A DNA stretch of 64,000 nt from Aristolochia californica (Eukaryota > Streptophyta > Magnoliopsida > Piperales > Aristolochiaceae). The notes beneath the pieces are model-generated. The model did no database searches and had not been told where the DNA came from. It saw nothing but the letters and a program-made list of their open reading frames with translations. The DNA lies in contig JARWKL010000008.1 of assembly GCA_029961685.1 (NCBI GenBank), positions 26,723,619 to 26,787,618 on the forward strand, written 5' to 3'. Of this stretch, positions 44,529 to 54,849 are shown piece by piece (position 1 is the stretch's first letter; the number at the start of each line of letters is the position of its first letter). A program made the translations under genes and the position numbers.

Positions 44529-45157
44529 ATCTCCAACTTGGAGACTAATCCATCATCAATATCTCCTCTACAACACAACAAGTTCTCAATCCTCAAAGAG
44601 AAGCCCAACTCAAGTCGCACACGACTACAATTCTCAATCGTAACAATCTTTGTCAACATATTAGCCAAATTCTAACTTCCTTTAAGTTTCTCAAGTGTTA
44701 AGACTCCATCCTCTAGACCCGATCTGATGAAGTGATAACGCACCTGTACGTGCATTGTTCTTGAATGATAAATAGGATTCTTTGCTAAATGAATAGCACT
44801 TTGAATGTCACATCACAACACGTTATTCCCATGCTTGAGACCTAATTCTTCCTAGAAAGACTACAACCGGACCATGTCTTTGTTGGTTTTTATCACTACG
44901 ACATATTCTACCTCAGTAGTGGAAAGAGCAACTATCTTCTGCAACTTAAAGACCCAACTAACTTTTGTACCACCCATTGTGTATGCATATCCAGTGGTAC
45001 TATTCTTCTAGTGCACACCATTAAGACTACCAATAGCAGAAGCATAAGGCACATTGGTCATGTTGGCTCACTCTTGCTCTATAGAAGGTGACTGCTCCTT
45101 AGATAGTCTAAAGTGACTAGCCAAAGGAGTACTCATTGGTTTTACATCATTCATGTT
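44529..45157 (-). pseudogene. I RNase H
   Basis: Minus-strand reading gives copia RNase H signatures in several frames: TTGYAYTMGGTKVSW, KLQKIVALSTTEVEYV (about 44960-44900), SAIHLAKNP and YHSRTMHVQVRYHFIR, and near the 3' end LEKLKGS.NLANMLTKIVTI. The last part is close to the polypurine tract. A2 is inserted in its N-terminal part. Confidence 0.8.
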
Positions 45158-45596
45158 TGATGGAAGATATGCCCAAGCCCACACGACCAAGGAAGACCCA
45201 CATATCTAAGAGTATTATAAGATGGGCCACATGACCAAGGAAGGCCCACAAGATGGGCCCAAGGACATAAGTAGTAGGACCCACCATGATTACCACGAGT
45301 TGGCATCCTTATCACATAAGTTGGAAGATCAAGGACTCATAAAGGAATCTTTATCTTATGGTTACGTCCTAGAAGAGTTCTAGTTTGAGTTATGTGTGTC
45401 TTTTATCTATATTGAGTTATTTAATTATGCTAGGACTTATATTTAAGTGTTTGAGTTTGGGTGTAATTGGGACAAAGGTAGTTTTATTGTAATTGGACTC
45501 TACTACCTTCCTCTACTATAAATAGAGGTTCATGTACTCTGATTATAATAAGTCAACAAAGTCAATGAAGTATTTCTCTTTTACATAAATTCAACA
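45158..45596 (+). repeat. A2 5' LTR
   Basis: 439 bp, TGATGGAAGATATGCC..ATTCAACA. TATA palindrome CCTCTACTATAAATAGAGG at 45510-45528. Confidence 0.92.
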
Positions 45597-45608
45597 TGGT
45601 ATCATAGC

Positions 45609-47151
45609 AGGTTTTGTGAGTTGACTTGGTCAACCCTTTTCTCTAAACCCTAAACCCTTAGTCTAGGTTTTTAGTTATTTTTTTCAGTCCCTACACCCAT
45701 AGTTTTCATTGTGTTTTTCACCTTTATACTGAGATTTTAATATTTAAAATTTGATATTGGTGGAATTATATTTAAGTCTAATTTCCAAGGAAAAATGAGT
45801 TTTTCCAATCGGATTTATCTACAAAGAGATATCGATATTTTAATGAGCAAAGGTCAGATTGCAAAAGAGGTTTGAGCAGCAGAAGAAAGCTTCAACTTCC
45901 CAGGTATTTTATGCTATCAAGAACGAGGCTTTATATGGAGAATTATATAACAAAAGAAATACCTGTAAGTCTATTTTCTCACCTATTCAACCAATTCTCG
46001 ATCTGAGTTTTTTAATAAGGAGATATTTATCTTGGAAGATTCAATGGTCATCTAGAAAAAAAAAAAGAGAAACTGTGCTTAGTTCGGCCAAACGACGGAG
46101 ACCAAAATCTATCAGATTACTTATCTTATAATAATTATATTTTATGAAAATAAGTTATACTTGGATGAAATTTATTTAAGTTTAGTTTCAGATGAAGAAA
46201 ATTTCATGTCAATCTGATCTTTATTTAGAGATATATTTGCATTGGAAGAATCAAAGGTCATGGTGGTATTCTATTGCATTGAATAATTTGAATTTAAGCC
46301 CATTGTTTTGTATCACTTTTTGACTTGATATATCAGGGAAATATATCATTTATCCCTGGTTTGATGTCTTATTTATACAACTCTATTATTTGGGCTTAGT
46401 GCTACATCTATGATATTTTTTTCAAGCTGGGATCACAGCCATTACCTCCTAGCTTGAGGGGGAGAAGTAGAAGAAGTACAAGGAAGAGGTATTTTATTCC
46501 ATATGTTGTGGATAAGTTTTATGTGACCAAAATATTCAAGAAATGGGGAGCACAAAAGATGAAGCTTATGCATCTAATAAAAATATTTATTTCGGATTAT
46601 GATTATTTTCATGGGTCCTTCTACAAGCTTTATTATTTTGGTTCGTGTTATATGTGTTGGAAGATGGTCATGTTAGATTATAGCTGCTGCTATTATGTCT
46701 CTTTGGATGAGACATTATTAATGAAGAAGAGGTGGCCTCAGTACCTTTTCTCATACCATAATTTATTTTCAAGGTTGGGATACCATGAGAGTCGGTGTTC
46801 GGATTGGGACACCATTATAAATAAACCCACTACCCCCTGTAATGGGTTTTATTACTCCTACCACTTGAGAATTGTTGTCTTGTGGAGGGATAAGGTGGTG
46901 GACACTTCAAAGCAATGCCGATAGACACACTACCTACAGAAGACGGAGTGTCCCCTACATCCAGCTTTAGGACTGGAGTATGGAGCAATGTCTTACCGGC
47001 TAGGAGTGATTTTTACTCTCACTTATATTATGCCAACAGGGCCTCATGGAAGGACGCAATAGCATGAGGGCGAGTGTTGGAAGATGAAGGCATATTGGAA
47101 GATGTGTCATTTTATGCAAAAAGATTCTATACATCCCAGCTTGAGGGGGAG
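45609..47151 (+). other. A2 internal region
   Basis: About 1.54 kb. Leader with GTTTGAGCAGCAG / CTTCAACTTCC blocks; an internal tract AGCTTGAGGGGGAG (46451-46464), identical over 14 bases to the terminal tract; then a 156-codon frame at 46454-46924 with KRYFIPYVVDKFYVTKIFKKW. That frame has no known domain and its downstream half is not kept in other copies, so I do not call it a gene. The 59-bp tandem repeat is reduced to a single remnant near 46775-46820. Confidence 0.75.
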
Positions 47152-47594
47152 TGTTGGAAGATATGCCCATGCCCACACGACCAAGGAAGACCCACATATC
47201 TAAGAGTATTATAAGATGGGCCTCACAACCAAGGAAGGCCCACAAGATGGGCCCAAACACATAAGAAGTAGGACCCACCATGATTACCACTAGCTTGCAA
47301 CCTTATCACATAAGTTGGAAGATCTAGAAGGACTCACAAAGGCATCTTTATCTTATGGTCAAGTCCTAGAAGATTTCTAGTTTGAGTTATGTTTGTATTT
47401 TTATCTATATTGTGTTATTTAATTATGCTAGGAGTTATCTTTAAGTGTTACAGTTTGGGTGTAATTGGGACAAATGTAGTTTTATTGTAATTGGACTCTA
47501 CTACTTTCCTCTATTATAAATAGAGGTTCATGTACTCTGGTTATAATAAGTCAATGAAGTCGATGAAGTATTTCTCTTTTCGGTAAATTCAATA
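47152..47594 (+). repeat. A2 3' LTR
   Basis: 443 bp, TGTTGGAAGATATGCC..AATTCAATA (terminal CA mutated to TA). Confidence 0.92.
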
Positions 47595-47599
47595 ATGTT

Positions 47600-48420
47600 G
47601 AATCTGTTCAACACCTTCTTCACATATTCTTCTTGTGATAGTTTCAAGACATCAATATCTCTAGTAATCCTCATCCCAAGGATTTGTTTTGCAGCACCCA
47701 AATCCTTCATTGCAAACTTCTTGGGCAACTCCCTTTTCAACTTATCTACTTTCTGTTTGCAAGCATATTTTATCAACATGTCATCAACATATAGCAGTAG
47801 AATGATGTAGGAGTCATCAAGCTTTTTCACATAATAGTAATGATCCACCTGGCAACTCAAGAAGCCTTTACTACTCATAAAGTGTTAAACTTCTTATACC
47901 ATTGTCTTGGTGCTTATTTAAGACCTTACAAGCTCTTTTGAAGTTTGCACACCATTTTCTTCTTTCCTTATCCTTTGAAACCCTGTGGCTGCATCATGTA
48001 AATTTCTTCCTCCAAATCGCCATGAAGAAAGGTTTGTCTTTACATCAAACTGCTCTAAGTGAGAGTCTTCATTTGCCACTAGTCTGAGCACTATTCTAAG
48101 AGTAGTCAATTTCACTACTGGAGAAAAAATCTCAGTGTAGTCAATGCCTTCTTTTTGTTGAAAGTCCTTTACCACCTGTCTTGCTTTGTACCACTTGTTG
48201 CCATCATGTTCGTCTATTATTTGGTACACACAATTATTCTACAAGGCCTTCTGCTCTTTTAGTAACTCGGTCAATTGCCATGTCTGATTGGATAATAATG
48301 AATCCATCTCATCTCGCATGGCTAACTCCCACTTGGTTGATTCATCATTTTGTACGACTTCCTCATAACTCTCTAGTTCACCTTCATCAATCAATAAAAT
48401 AATTCAGCGTAGGGTAGTAC
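47600..48420 (-). pseudogene. I reverse transcriptase
   Basis: 48229-47918 has YKARQVVKDFQQKEGIDYTE, IFSPVVKLTTLRIVLRLVA and EQFDVKTN. The usual FLHGDL region is broken. 47878-47600 has the DSYIILLLYVDDMLI catalytic YVDD box, FAMKDLGAAKQILGMRI and LKLSQEEYVKKVL. Copia RVT_2 of the Tnt1 type. Frameshift and stop between 47918 and 47878. Confidence 0.9.
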
Positions 48421-48512
48421 CTTTGTGGTGGTCTGCTAGTTCTGGCAGATCTCTTCAGTTTAGTCACAGGAATGTTCTGATTTACTTCTGAGGGTATGTC
48501 TTCTTGGTCTTC

Positions 48513-49672
48513 CTAAGCAATATTCTCCATCTCAATAACTAGAAGATCTCTCAACTGAATTACTTCAGACTTCTCTGCTTCATCAGTTGTGCTCTTAGAC
48601 TTTATCCTCAACCTGTGTTTATACAGGGCACCTCCATTGAAGATCACATCCTTTCTCCTGATAACCTTACGACTTTGGTCATCCCAGAACCGATAACCAA
48701 TCTCGGTACCTCCATAGCCAATAAAGAAACATATTTTAGATTTAGCATCAAGTTTACTTCTAAAATTAGAATCAATAAGAATATAAAAAACACAACCAAA
48801 AACTTTCAAGAAAGAAAGATTTACCGCTTTGCCACTCCAGACCTCTTCTGGTATTTTGGATTCTAATAGTGTTGAAGGACTTCTTTTGATAAAAAAAATG
48901 CCAGTGGTGCAAATAGCCTCAGACCATAACATCTTTGGCAATCCCGCATGTAATCTCATGCTCCGAGCATGCTCATTCAAGGTCCTATTCATCCTTTCAA
49001 TCACACATTCTGTTGAGGTTTTCCAGGAATGGTCTTCTTCATCTTGATTCCATTATCAATGCAGTACCACTTGAAATCATTATCTATGTATTCTTCCCCA
49101 TTATCTGATTGCAAGAACTTCACCTTTAAATTTGTCTCGTTCTCAACCATTGCTCTCCATCTCTTGAAGGTATCAAATACATCAAATTTCATTTTCAGGA
49201 AATAAACCCATACCTTACTTCTTGCATCATCAATAAATGTCACATAGTAGTTAGAACCATTGAGGAAAGTAACAGTTGAAGGCCCCCACACATTTGTGTG
49301 AACCAACTCCAATTTTGCTTTCTTTTGCTCCTTTCTAGCCTTAGAAAAGCTAACCATTTTCTGCTTGTCAAAAATACAGCCTTCACATGAACTATTATTT
49401 ATAGTTTTTGACTCTGGTAGCTTCCCTTTGGATTGAAACACTTTCATTCCCTTCCCACGCATGTGACCCAACCTATAATCCCACAAATCAGAATCAATAA
49501 CAGAATCAACTACAACCGTGTCTCTGCAAATGGAAGTGATGTACATAGTTCCAATTTTAACTCCTCCTGCAACAACCATGGCTCCCTTTGTGACTTCAGC
49601 ACCATTAATAGTCACATTATGACCTTCATCATCAAGATGCCCTATTGAGATCAGATTATGCAACAGTTTTGG
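48513..49672 (-). pseudogene. I GAG-pre-integrase and integrase
   Basis: 49663-49001: HNLISIGHLDDEGHNVTING, the HHCC module (LWDYRLGHMRGKGM; CEGCIFDKQKMVSF), VHTNVWGPSTV, YYVTFIDDARSKVWVY and FLQSDNGEEYIDNDF. 49004-48513: MIERMNRTLNEHARSM (Glu region), LSFLKVFGCVFYI and the IGYGG.EIGYRFWDDQSRKVIRRKDVIF tail. The first D of DxD is kept as FIDDA. A frameshift near 49003 separates PQQN and GMIERMNR. Confidence 0.9.
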
Positions 49673-49675
49673 TAC

Positions 49676-50062
49676 TATTAAGTTGTGGATCCCCTAACCG
49701 ATTTACGATATATTAACTGTTATTTCATTAAGGGCAGTTTGGGAATTTCACTCTTGTAATATGGTCGCCCTAATTTTCTCTTTACAATTGAGGGCTGCTG
49801 CTGTTAGGGTTTGATCATCTTATATCAAGGAGCATCTCAAGTTGCATCCAGAGAGGTTAGAGAGAAACTCATGTAAGTTTGCGATTTCTCTTGTAAAGTA
49901 TTTCATCTTCATAGTGGATTACTGCACCGACGGAAGATAGGACGTAGTCTCACCTTGATGAGAACCTTTATAAATCTTGTTGTGATTTTTCGTGCTTGTT
50001 TTTTCCCTTCTTCAGCGTTTACTATTATTGCTCTAGTTAGTTTGGAATTTGGGTGTCTCACC
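49676..50062 (+). repeat. Solo-like LTR of the I family, inserted in I
   Basis: About 387 bp, plus orientation, matching the reverse complement of the I 5' LTR (shared ATATATTAACTGTT, GGAATTTCACTCTTGTAA, CATCTTCATAGTGGATTACT, TCTCACCTTGA). It lacks about 75 bp near its start. It splits I between the protease end (WGKFKW) and GAG-pre-IN (VPKLLHNLIS). No clear TSD. Confidence 0.8.
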
Positions 50063-51090
50063 ACTTGAATTTTCCCCACAAACACATTGACATCCTCAAT
50101 TTGACATTACCAATACCGACATTATCCAAAGGTTTTCCATCAGCAAGATACACCTTCCCGTGATCTCCAACAACATAATTCTCCATGATCTCATGGTGCG
50201 CAGTGGTGTGAAAAGAAGCTTCTGAATCTATGACCAAAGAGTCAATAGGGCTGTCAACCAACAAGAGTAAAGCATCTTGTACATCTTTAGTCACCACATT
50301 TGCAGCATCATTTTTCTTTTCATCCTTCTTTGGTGCTTTGTAGTTCTTCTTTATGTGACCAGACTTGCGATAATTCCAGCACTCCACATTCCTTCCAAAT
50401 TTGGACTTGCTTCTACCATTCCTTGACTTCCCTCTAACATTGGCCTTGTTGGAATTCCTCTCGAAGCTCCTACCCCTAGTATCGACGCTTAAGGTAGAAT
50501 TTGATGTCGACGATTCTCTAGAGTCCTTTCTATGAACTTCCCCCACAAAAATGGTATCCCGGACATCATTAAAAATCAACTCCCCATTGCCTACAAAGTT
50601 ACTGACCGCATGCAGCCTTCATAGGCTCCCAATAATATGGCAGAGACACCAAAAGAATTAAAGCATGAACCTCATCATCAAATTTAATTCGAACACATGT
50701 CAATTGGTTGATAATCGTGGTAAACTCATTCTAATGCGATGCCACTAATGTATTTTTTTGTCATCTTTAAATTGAAGAGTTTTTTCATGATATGTACATT
50801 ATTACTAGCGGGAGGCTTCTCATACATGTTGGACATAATCTTCATCATCCCTACAATGGTTTTCTTTGATGCCATATTGTGAGCAACGTTCTTCACTAGT
50901 GTTAACCAGATTACTCCCAACACCTATCTATCGAGGAGAATCCACTAATCATCTTTCATACCTTCTGTTTCATATCCAGAAATGGTGTGTGCAACTTTTT
51001 ACTATAAACATAATCTTTGATCTGCATCCTTCAAAATGTAAAATCCATACCATCAAACTTGTTGATTCCAAATGCTAATCCTTCTCTTCC
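50063..51090 (-). pseudogene. I gag and protease
   Basis: 50923-50726 holds copia gag sequence (MKIMSNMYEKPPASNNVHIMKKLF). 50579-50058 holds a basic region, a degenerate zinc knuckle CWNYRKSGHIKKNYKAP (two Cys replaced by Tyr) and a protease with SLVIDSEASFHTT (active-site DSG reads DSE) and KVYLADGKPLDNVGIGNVKL. Both active features are damaged. Confidence 0.85.
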
Positions 51091-51116
51091 AAGCATTGCT
51101 CTGAATCATGAACCAA

Positions 51117-51128
51117 GCTCTGATACCA
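51117..51128 (-). promoter_or_regulatory. I primer binding site, tRNA-iMet type
   Basis: Minus strand TGGTATCAGAGC, two bases from the LTR end. Confidence 0.92.
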
Positions 51129-51130
51129 CT

Positions 51131-51548
51131 TGTTTAGAATTAGACGTCCTAATTCCAAATTAACAAAAGCAATAATAATTTTCGCAAAAGAAGGAAAAAG
51201 CAAGTACGAAAAAGACAACAAGATTTTTGCAGGTTTGCCTCAAGGTGAGATTACATCCTATCTTTCGGCGCTGAAGTAATCCACTATGAAGATGAAAATT
51301 TTTACAAGAGAACCCCCCCCCCCCCCCCCCCCTCTAGGCCCTCGTCTCCCCCAATATAAAGAGAAAACTAGGGCAACCGCTTTACAAGAGTGAAATTCCT
51401 AAACTACCCTTAACAAAACAACAGTTAATATATCGTGGACTAGGTGGGCCTCTCTACCTCCCATCAAATCCCCACGACGACCTTACCACGAAGGTCGATC
51501 CGCATACCGACTCAGCGTAGGGCATTGATTAGGCTCCACATCTTAACA
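51131..51548 (-). repeat. I 5' LTR
   Basis: 418 bp; minus strand TGTTAAGATGTGGAGCC..AATTCTAAACA. A 20-base C tract (plus strand, 51313-51332) interrupts it. Satellite follows directly at 51549. Confidence 0.88.
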
Positions 51549-52193
51549 CCAAGGCCTTATAGTTGTAGAAAGTATTTTCTTTCAGCAAAAATTGCCTAAC
51601 CACAAAATTTTCCTAGTAAGAATTTTCAACTAGTAAAGTGATTCCAGGGTAGATGAGGCAAAATGGTCCCTAGAGATGTATTTTTACTAGAACTAATTTT
51701 CCAATTTTTCCTTTAAAAAATGCACTAACGAGGCCTTATAATTGTAGAAAGTAATTTGTTTTAGAAAAAAATTACCTTAACTCCAAATTTTCCTAGTAAA
51801 AATTTTGATCTAAAAGCGTGTTTCCAGGAAACCTGAGACACTAATAACCCCTGGAGACGTACTTTTACAAGAAATATTTTTCCAATATTTCTTGAAAAAA
51901 GGCAGTAACAAGGCCTTATAGTTCTAGAAAGTGATTTGTTTAAGCAAAAATTCCCTTACCACAAAATGTTTTTGGTAAGAATTTTCCTAGTAAGAATTTT
52001 CAGCTAGAAAAGTGTTTCCATGAAACATGAGGCTCTAATGGTCCCTTTAGATGTATTTTTACTAGAAATTCTTTTCCTGAAAAAAAAATCTCTAGCATGG
52101 CTTTAGAGTTGTAGAAAGTCATTTGTTTCATAAAAAAATTTCTAATAAGAATTTCTAGCTAAAACAATGTTTCTAGGAAACATGAGTGTAGAA
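51549..52193. repeat. Satellite block 4
   Basis: About 3.6 monomers starting mid-monomer at CCAAGGCCTTATAG. One monomer has the TAAGAATTTTCCTAG duplication also seen in block 3. It ends after GGAAACATGAG at 52185-52193. Confidence 0.9.
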
Positions 52194-52369
52194 TTTAAGA
52201 TCCCATGATAAGAACTCCAACCAGACTAAGAAGAAGAAGGAGAAGAGAGAGAGAGAAGAGATCAACTACCGAGGGAGAGAGCTTGGATGGAGGAGAAGAG
52301 GGATAGCGCCTACCAAGGGAGAGAGCTTGGATGAACTTTGGGGAAAAGAAGGGGAGAGCTTGAATGCTC
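52194..52369 (-). other. LTR-like fragment
   Basis: Begins TGTAGAATTTAAGATCCC, similar to the outer end of the H LTR (TGTTGAATTTAGGATC), then is purine-rich with two GAGGGAGAGAGCTTGGATG units. Probably a broken copia-type LTR in minus orientation. Confidence 0.45.
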
Positions 52370-52801
52370 TGTTGGAAGATAAGGCCCATGCCCACACGAC
52401 CAAGGAAGGCCCACATATCCAAGTGTGTTAGAAGATGGGATCAAACCCATAAGACCAAGGAAGACCCACACATCCAAGAGATGTGGAAGATGCGCTCAAG
52501 GCCCATAGATCAAGGAGAAGGCCCACAGGCCCATACAATGATGGCAGGATGGTAAATAAAATATCATCTCATAGAGATATCATTGATGTAATTAGGTTAA
52601 AGTTCCAGGGTTAAAACCCTAAAACCTAAATCCTAAGTTCAGAGGTATTATTGTAATACTATAGTTTCATTAATCTATAAATAGAGCTTCAGGGGGAGGG
52701 TTAGGACATCAACTCCATTACCTCTTCTTCCTCTAGTTTTCTCCCAATGGATCTCTCTCCCTTTCTCTCCCTTATCTAAATCCATGGAGTCCTAAAAAGC
52801 A
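52370..52801 (+). repeat. J 5' LTR
   Basis: 432 bp, TGTTGGAAGATAAGGCC..CCTAAAAAGCA. TATA-like CTATAAATAGAGC near 52674-52686. Confidence 0.78.
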
Positions 52802-52804
52802 ATA

Positions 52805-52816
52805 TGGTATCAAAGC
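52805..52816 (+). promoter_or_regulatory. J primer binding site, tRNA-iMet type
   Basis: TGGTATCAAAGC three bases after the LTR, one change from the standard site. Confidence 0.85.
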
Positions 52817-54294
52817 TTTAATTTTTAGGATTCTGACTATGGTTTTCAGGATTCAAGAAATCCATTAATTTTCTTTTCTCAAATTGATTCTTTTTTTTAT
52901 AGTTGGTGGAATTCTTTTTATTTTTACTTTTGTTAGTATTTTTATTTTTATAATTGCATATTTGTCTCTGTAGTTGCTCTCTGGTATGGGTTCAAGGGCT
53001 CTCGTTTATTGCTGTTGCTTTGAATATTTTACACTCCGGTTGTCTCTCAGAAATATTGTTGTTGTGTTTCAGAATGGTTTTCTGCTGAAAGTATAGACTT
53101 GGTATCGTCAGAAGTATCTCTGGTGATCTCAGTTCATCAGTTTAGTGCACCATTGCTGTTATCTACTAGTGGACGGAAGTCATATTTTTTCTCCCAAGCT
53201 TACTGTTGCAAAATTGGAGTGTAATTAGCCAACTCAGAGCGTTGTCATTCCAAGTTGATCTTGTGATCTCATGAAATTCCAAGTTGCTCTATTTGCTTTG
53301 GTAGTTGATTAATGGCCGACTTCTAATTCTAGAAGTTCAGTGCCGAGAGGAAGAAGGCATTGTTGCCTTCTCTACTGCTGTTGCCGATTAAATATGATGG
53401 ATTGTATTTTATTCAAAAACTTTTTATTTCCGTATTAAAGATCTCTCTGGTTGCTCACAAAGGATGAAGGTGCTGGCTAATTGATCCCGCCATGTTGCCT
53501 TTTTTGGATGGCGAACCAGCCACTCTGCTATTCGGGGAAGAAGAACACATTTGCAAAATTAATTTTTTTGTTTCCTAAGTTTGGAAACCGAATCCAGTGC
53601 CGTTGTCGGGTTGGCAGTCATCCTTGTTTGGAAAGTTCCTCTGTTGATTCTCCAGGAGATATACTCTGTTGCATTCGGAAAGTTTCACTTTGGTTTTCCA
53701 CTCTGTTCGGAAGTGGGGAAGAAGATGACAATGTTGCCAATTTTAATTGTTTCCTATGTTAGGAAACCTGAATTAATCAAGCACTGGTTCAGCTCCTGGC
53801 GAGACCCAGACTTGCCCGAGTCAAGCCAGCGACCTAGCGAACCAGGCTGCCCTTCTAACTGCTATTGAGGAGCACTAGTCTACCGAGTCAACCTAGACCA
53901 ACTCGGACCGAGTTAACTCTGTCCGGGTCAACTCGGGTTCAGGTCTATCTGACTCGGGCCACTTATTTTCTAGCTCGATATAAATGTCTGAACCAAAGCT
54001 TATACTTATTTCTACAGTGAGTCAGATATATTGGTCTTTTATTTGACTCGGCGTGACTCAGTAAATTTTTTTCTGACTAGATTATTATTTTGAAGAATTG
54101 ATAGATTATTCCTTGGTCAACATATTATTTGGTATAGATATTTGCATTAGATAATTTCAAGGGTCAATTTTACAAGGATTTTTGGTTCGTGTTATAGGGG
54201 CCCAAGCTCATTTCAGCTGCAGCTATTGTGTCTCTTTGGATGAGTCATTATTATTGAAGAAGAAGTGGCCTCATACCATCATTTATTTGTCCCT
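52817..54294 (+). other. J internal region
   Basis: T-rich leader, two overlapping ~95-codon frames at 53481-53868 without known domains, and a stretch at about 53800-53970 full of ACTCGG and GAGTCAAC words (low-complexity). Family A tail sequence begins at about 54180 (TTTTGGTTCGTGTTATAG..GTCTCTTTGGATGAG). No supported gene. Confidence 0.6.
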
Positions 54295-54543
54295 GTCAAA
54301 AATATCAAATGTCAATGGTTGGGATTCCATGACGGAGGAACTTAATACCCCCATAAAAAATATCAAATATCAATGGTTGGGATTCCATGATGGAAGAACA
54401 TAACACCCCCGTAAAAAATATCAAATGTCAATGGTTGGGATTCCATGACGGAGGAACTTAATACCCCCGTAAAAAATATCAAATGCCAATGGTTGGGATT
54501 TTATGTCAGAGGAACTTAATACTCCTGTCAAAAATATCAAATA
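54295..54543 (+). repeat. J 59-bp tandem repeat
   Basis: Four units, period 59 bp, each AAAAATATCAAATGTCAATG, GTTGGGATTCCATGACGGAG, GAACTTAATACCCCCGT. The last unit is cut by the LTR start at 54544. Confidence 0.93.
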
Positions 54544-54849
54544 TGTTGGAATATAAGATCAAACCCAAACGACCAAGGAAGGCCCACATATATAAGATTA
54601 TTATAAGATGGGCTACATGACCAAGGAAGGCCCACAAGATGGGCCTAAGCCCATAAGAAGTAGGACCCACAATGATTACCAAGAGTTTCCATCCTTATCA
54701 CATCAGTTGGAAGATCAAGAAGGACTCACAAAAGTATGTTTATCTTAGGGTCACGACCAAGAAGAGTTTTAGTTTAAGTTATATTTGTCTTTTATCAATA
54801 TTAAGTTACCTAATTATGTTAGGACTTACCTTAAGTGTTAGAGTTTTAT
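54544..54849 (+). repeat. J 3' LTR, truncated
   Basis: Family A type, TGTTGGAATATAAGATC.., cut after TTAAGTGTTAGAGTTT where pararetroviral sequence starts; the final ~130 bp are missing. The usual polypurine tract before the LTR is absent. Confidence 0.83.

Larger units (their letters stand above)
45158..47594 (+). mobile_element. Family A copy A2, full length
   Basis: 2,437 bp; LTRs 45158-45596 and 47152-47594, PBS TGGTATCATAGC (45597-45608), terminal polypurine tract AGCTTGAGGGGGAG (47138-47151) and perfect TSD ATGTT (45153-45157 and 47595-47599). It has no gag or pol, so it must use enzymes supplied by another element. LTR ends and the TATA palindrome match copia H. Best reference copy for the family. 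Confidence 0.93.
44523..51548 (-). mobile_element. Ty1/copia element I (Tnt1-like), 3' LTR missing
   Basis: Right to left: 5' LTR 51548-51131, PBS 51128-51117, gag, protease, GAG-pre-IN, integrase, RT, RNase H, then polypurine tract CAAGTTGGAGAT and only the first bases of the 3' LTR (TGTTAA) before satellite resumes. Interrupted by A2 and by a reversed family LTR at 49676-50062. Many stops; inactive. Confidence 0.88.
52370..54849 (+). mobile_element. Chimeric A-like element J
   Basis: The 5' LTR (52370-52801) shares its first ~70 bp with family A but has a different body. The PBS follows, then internal DNA unlike A until about 54180, then a typical A tail, 59-bp repeats and an A-type 3' LTR (54544-54849). 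The two LTRs are not the same subfamily, so J is recombinant. The right end is cut by pararetroviral sequence. No gag-pol. Confidence 0.72.

Noticed and set aside
46454..46924. 156-codon frame in A2 as a protein-coding gene
   Set aside because: No known domain; only the first ~45 codons are kept in other copies and the rest is AT-rich with odd composition, so it is reported only as a weak conserved frame.
53481..53868. Two ~95-codon frames in J as genes
   Set aside because: They overlap in different frames, have no recognised domain and no second copy to test conservation.
54295..54543. CRISPR-like array
   Set aside because: The 59-bp units are plain head-to-tail minisatellite without unique spacers, in a plant retroelement.
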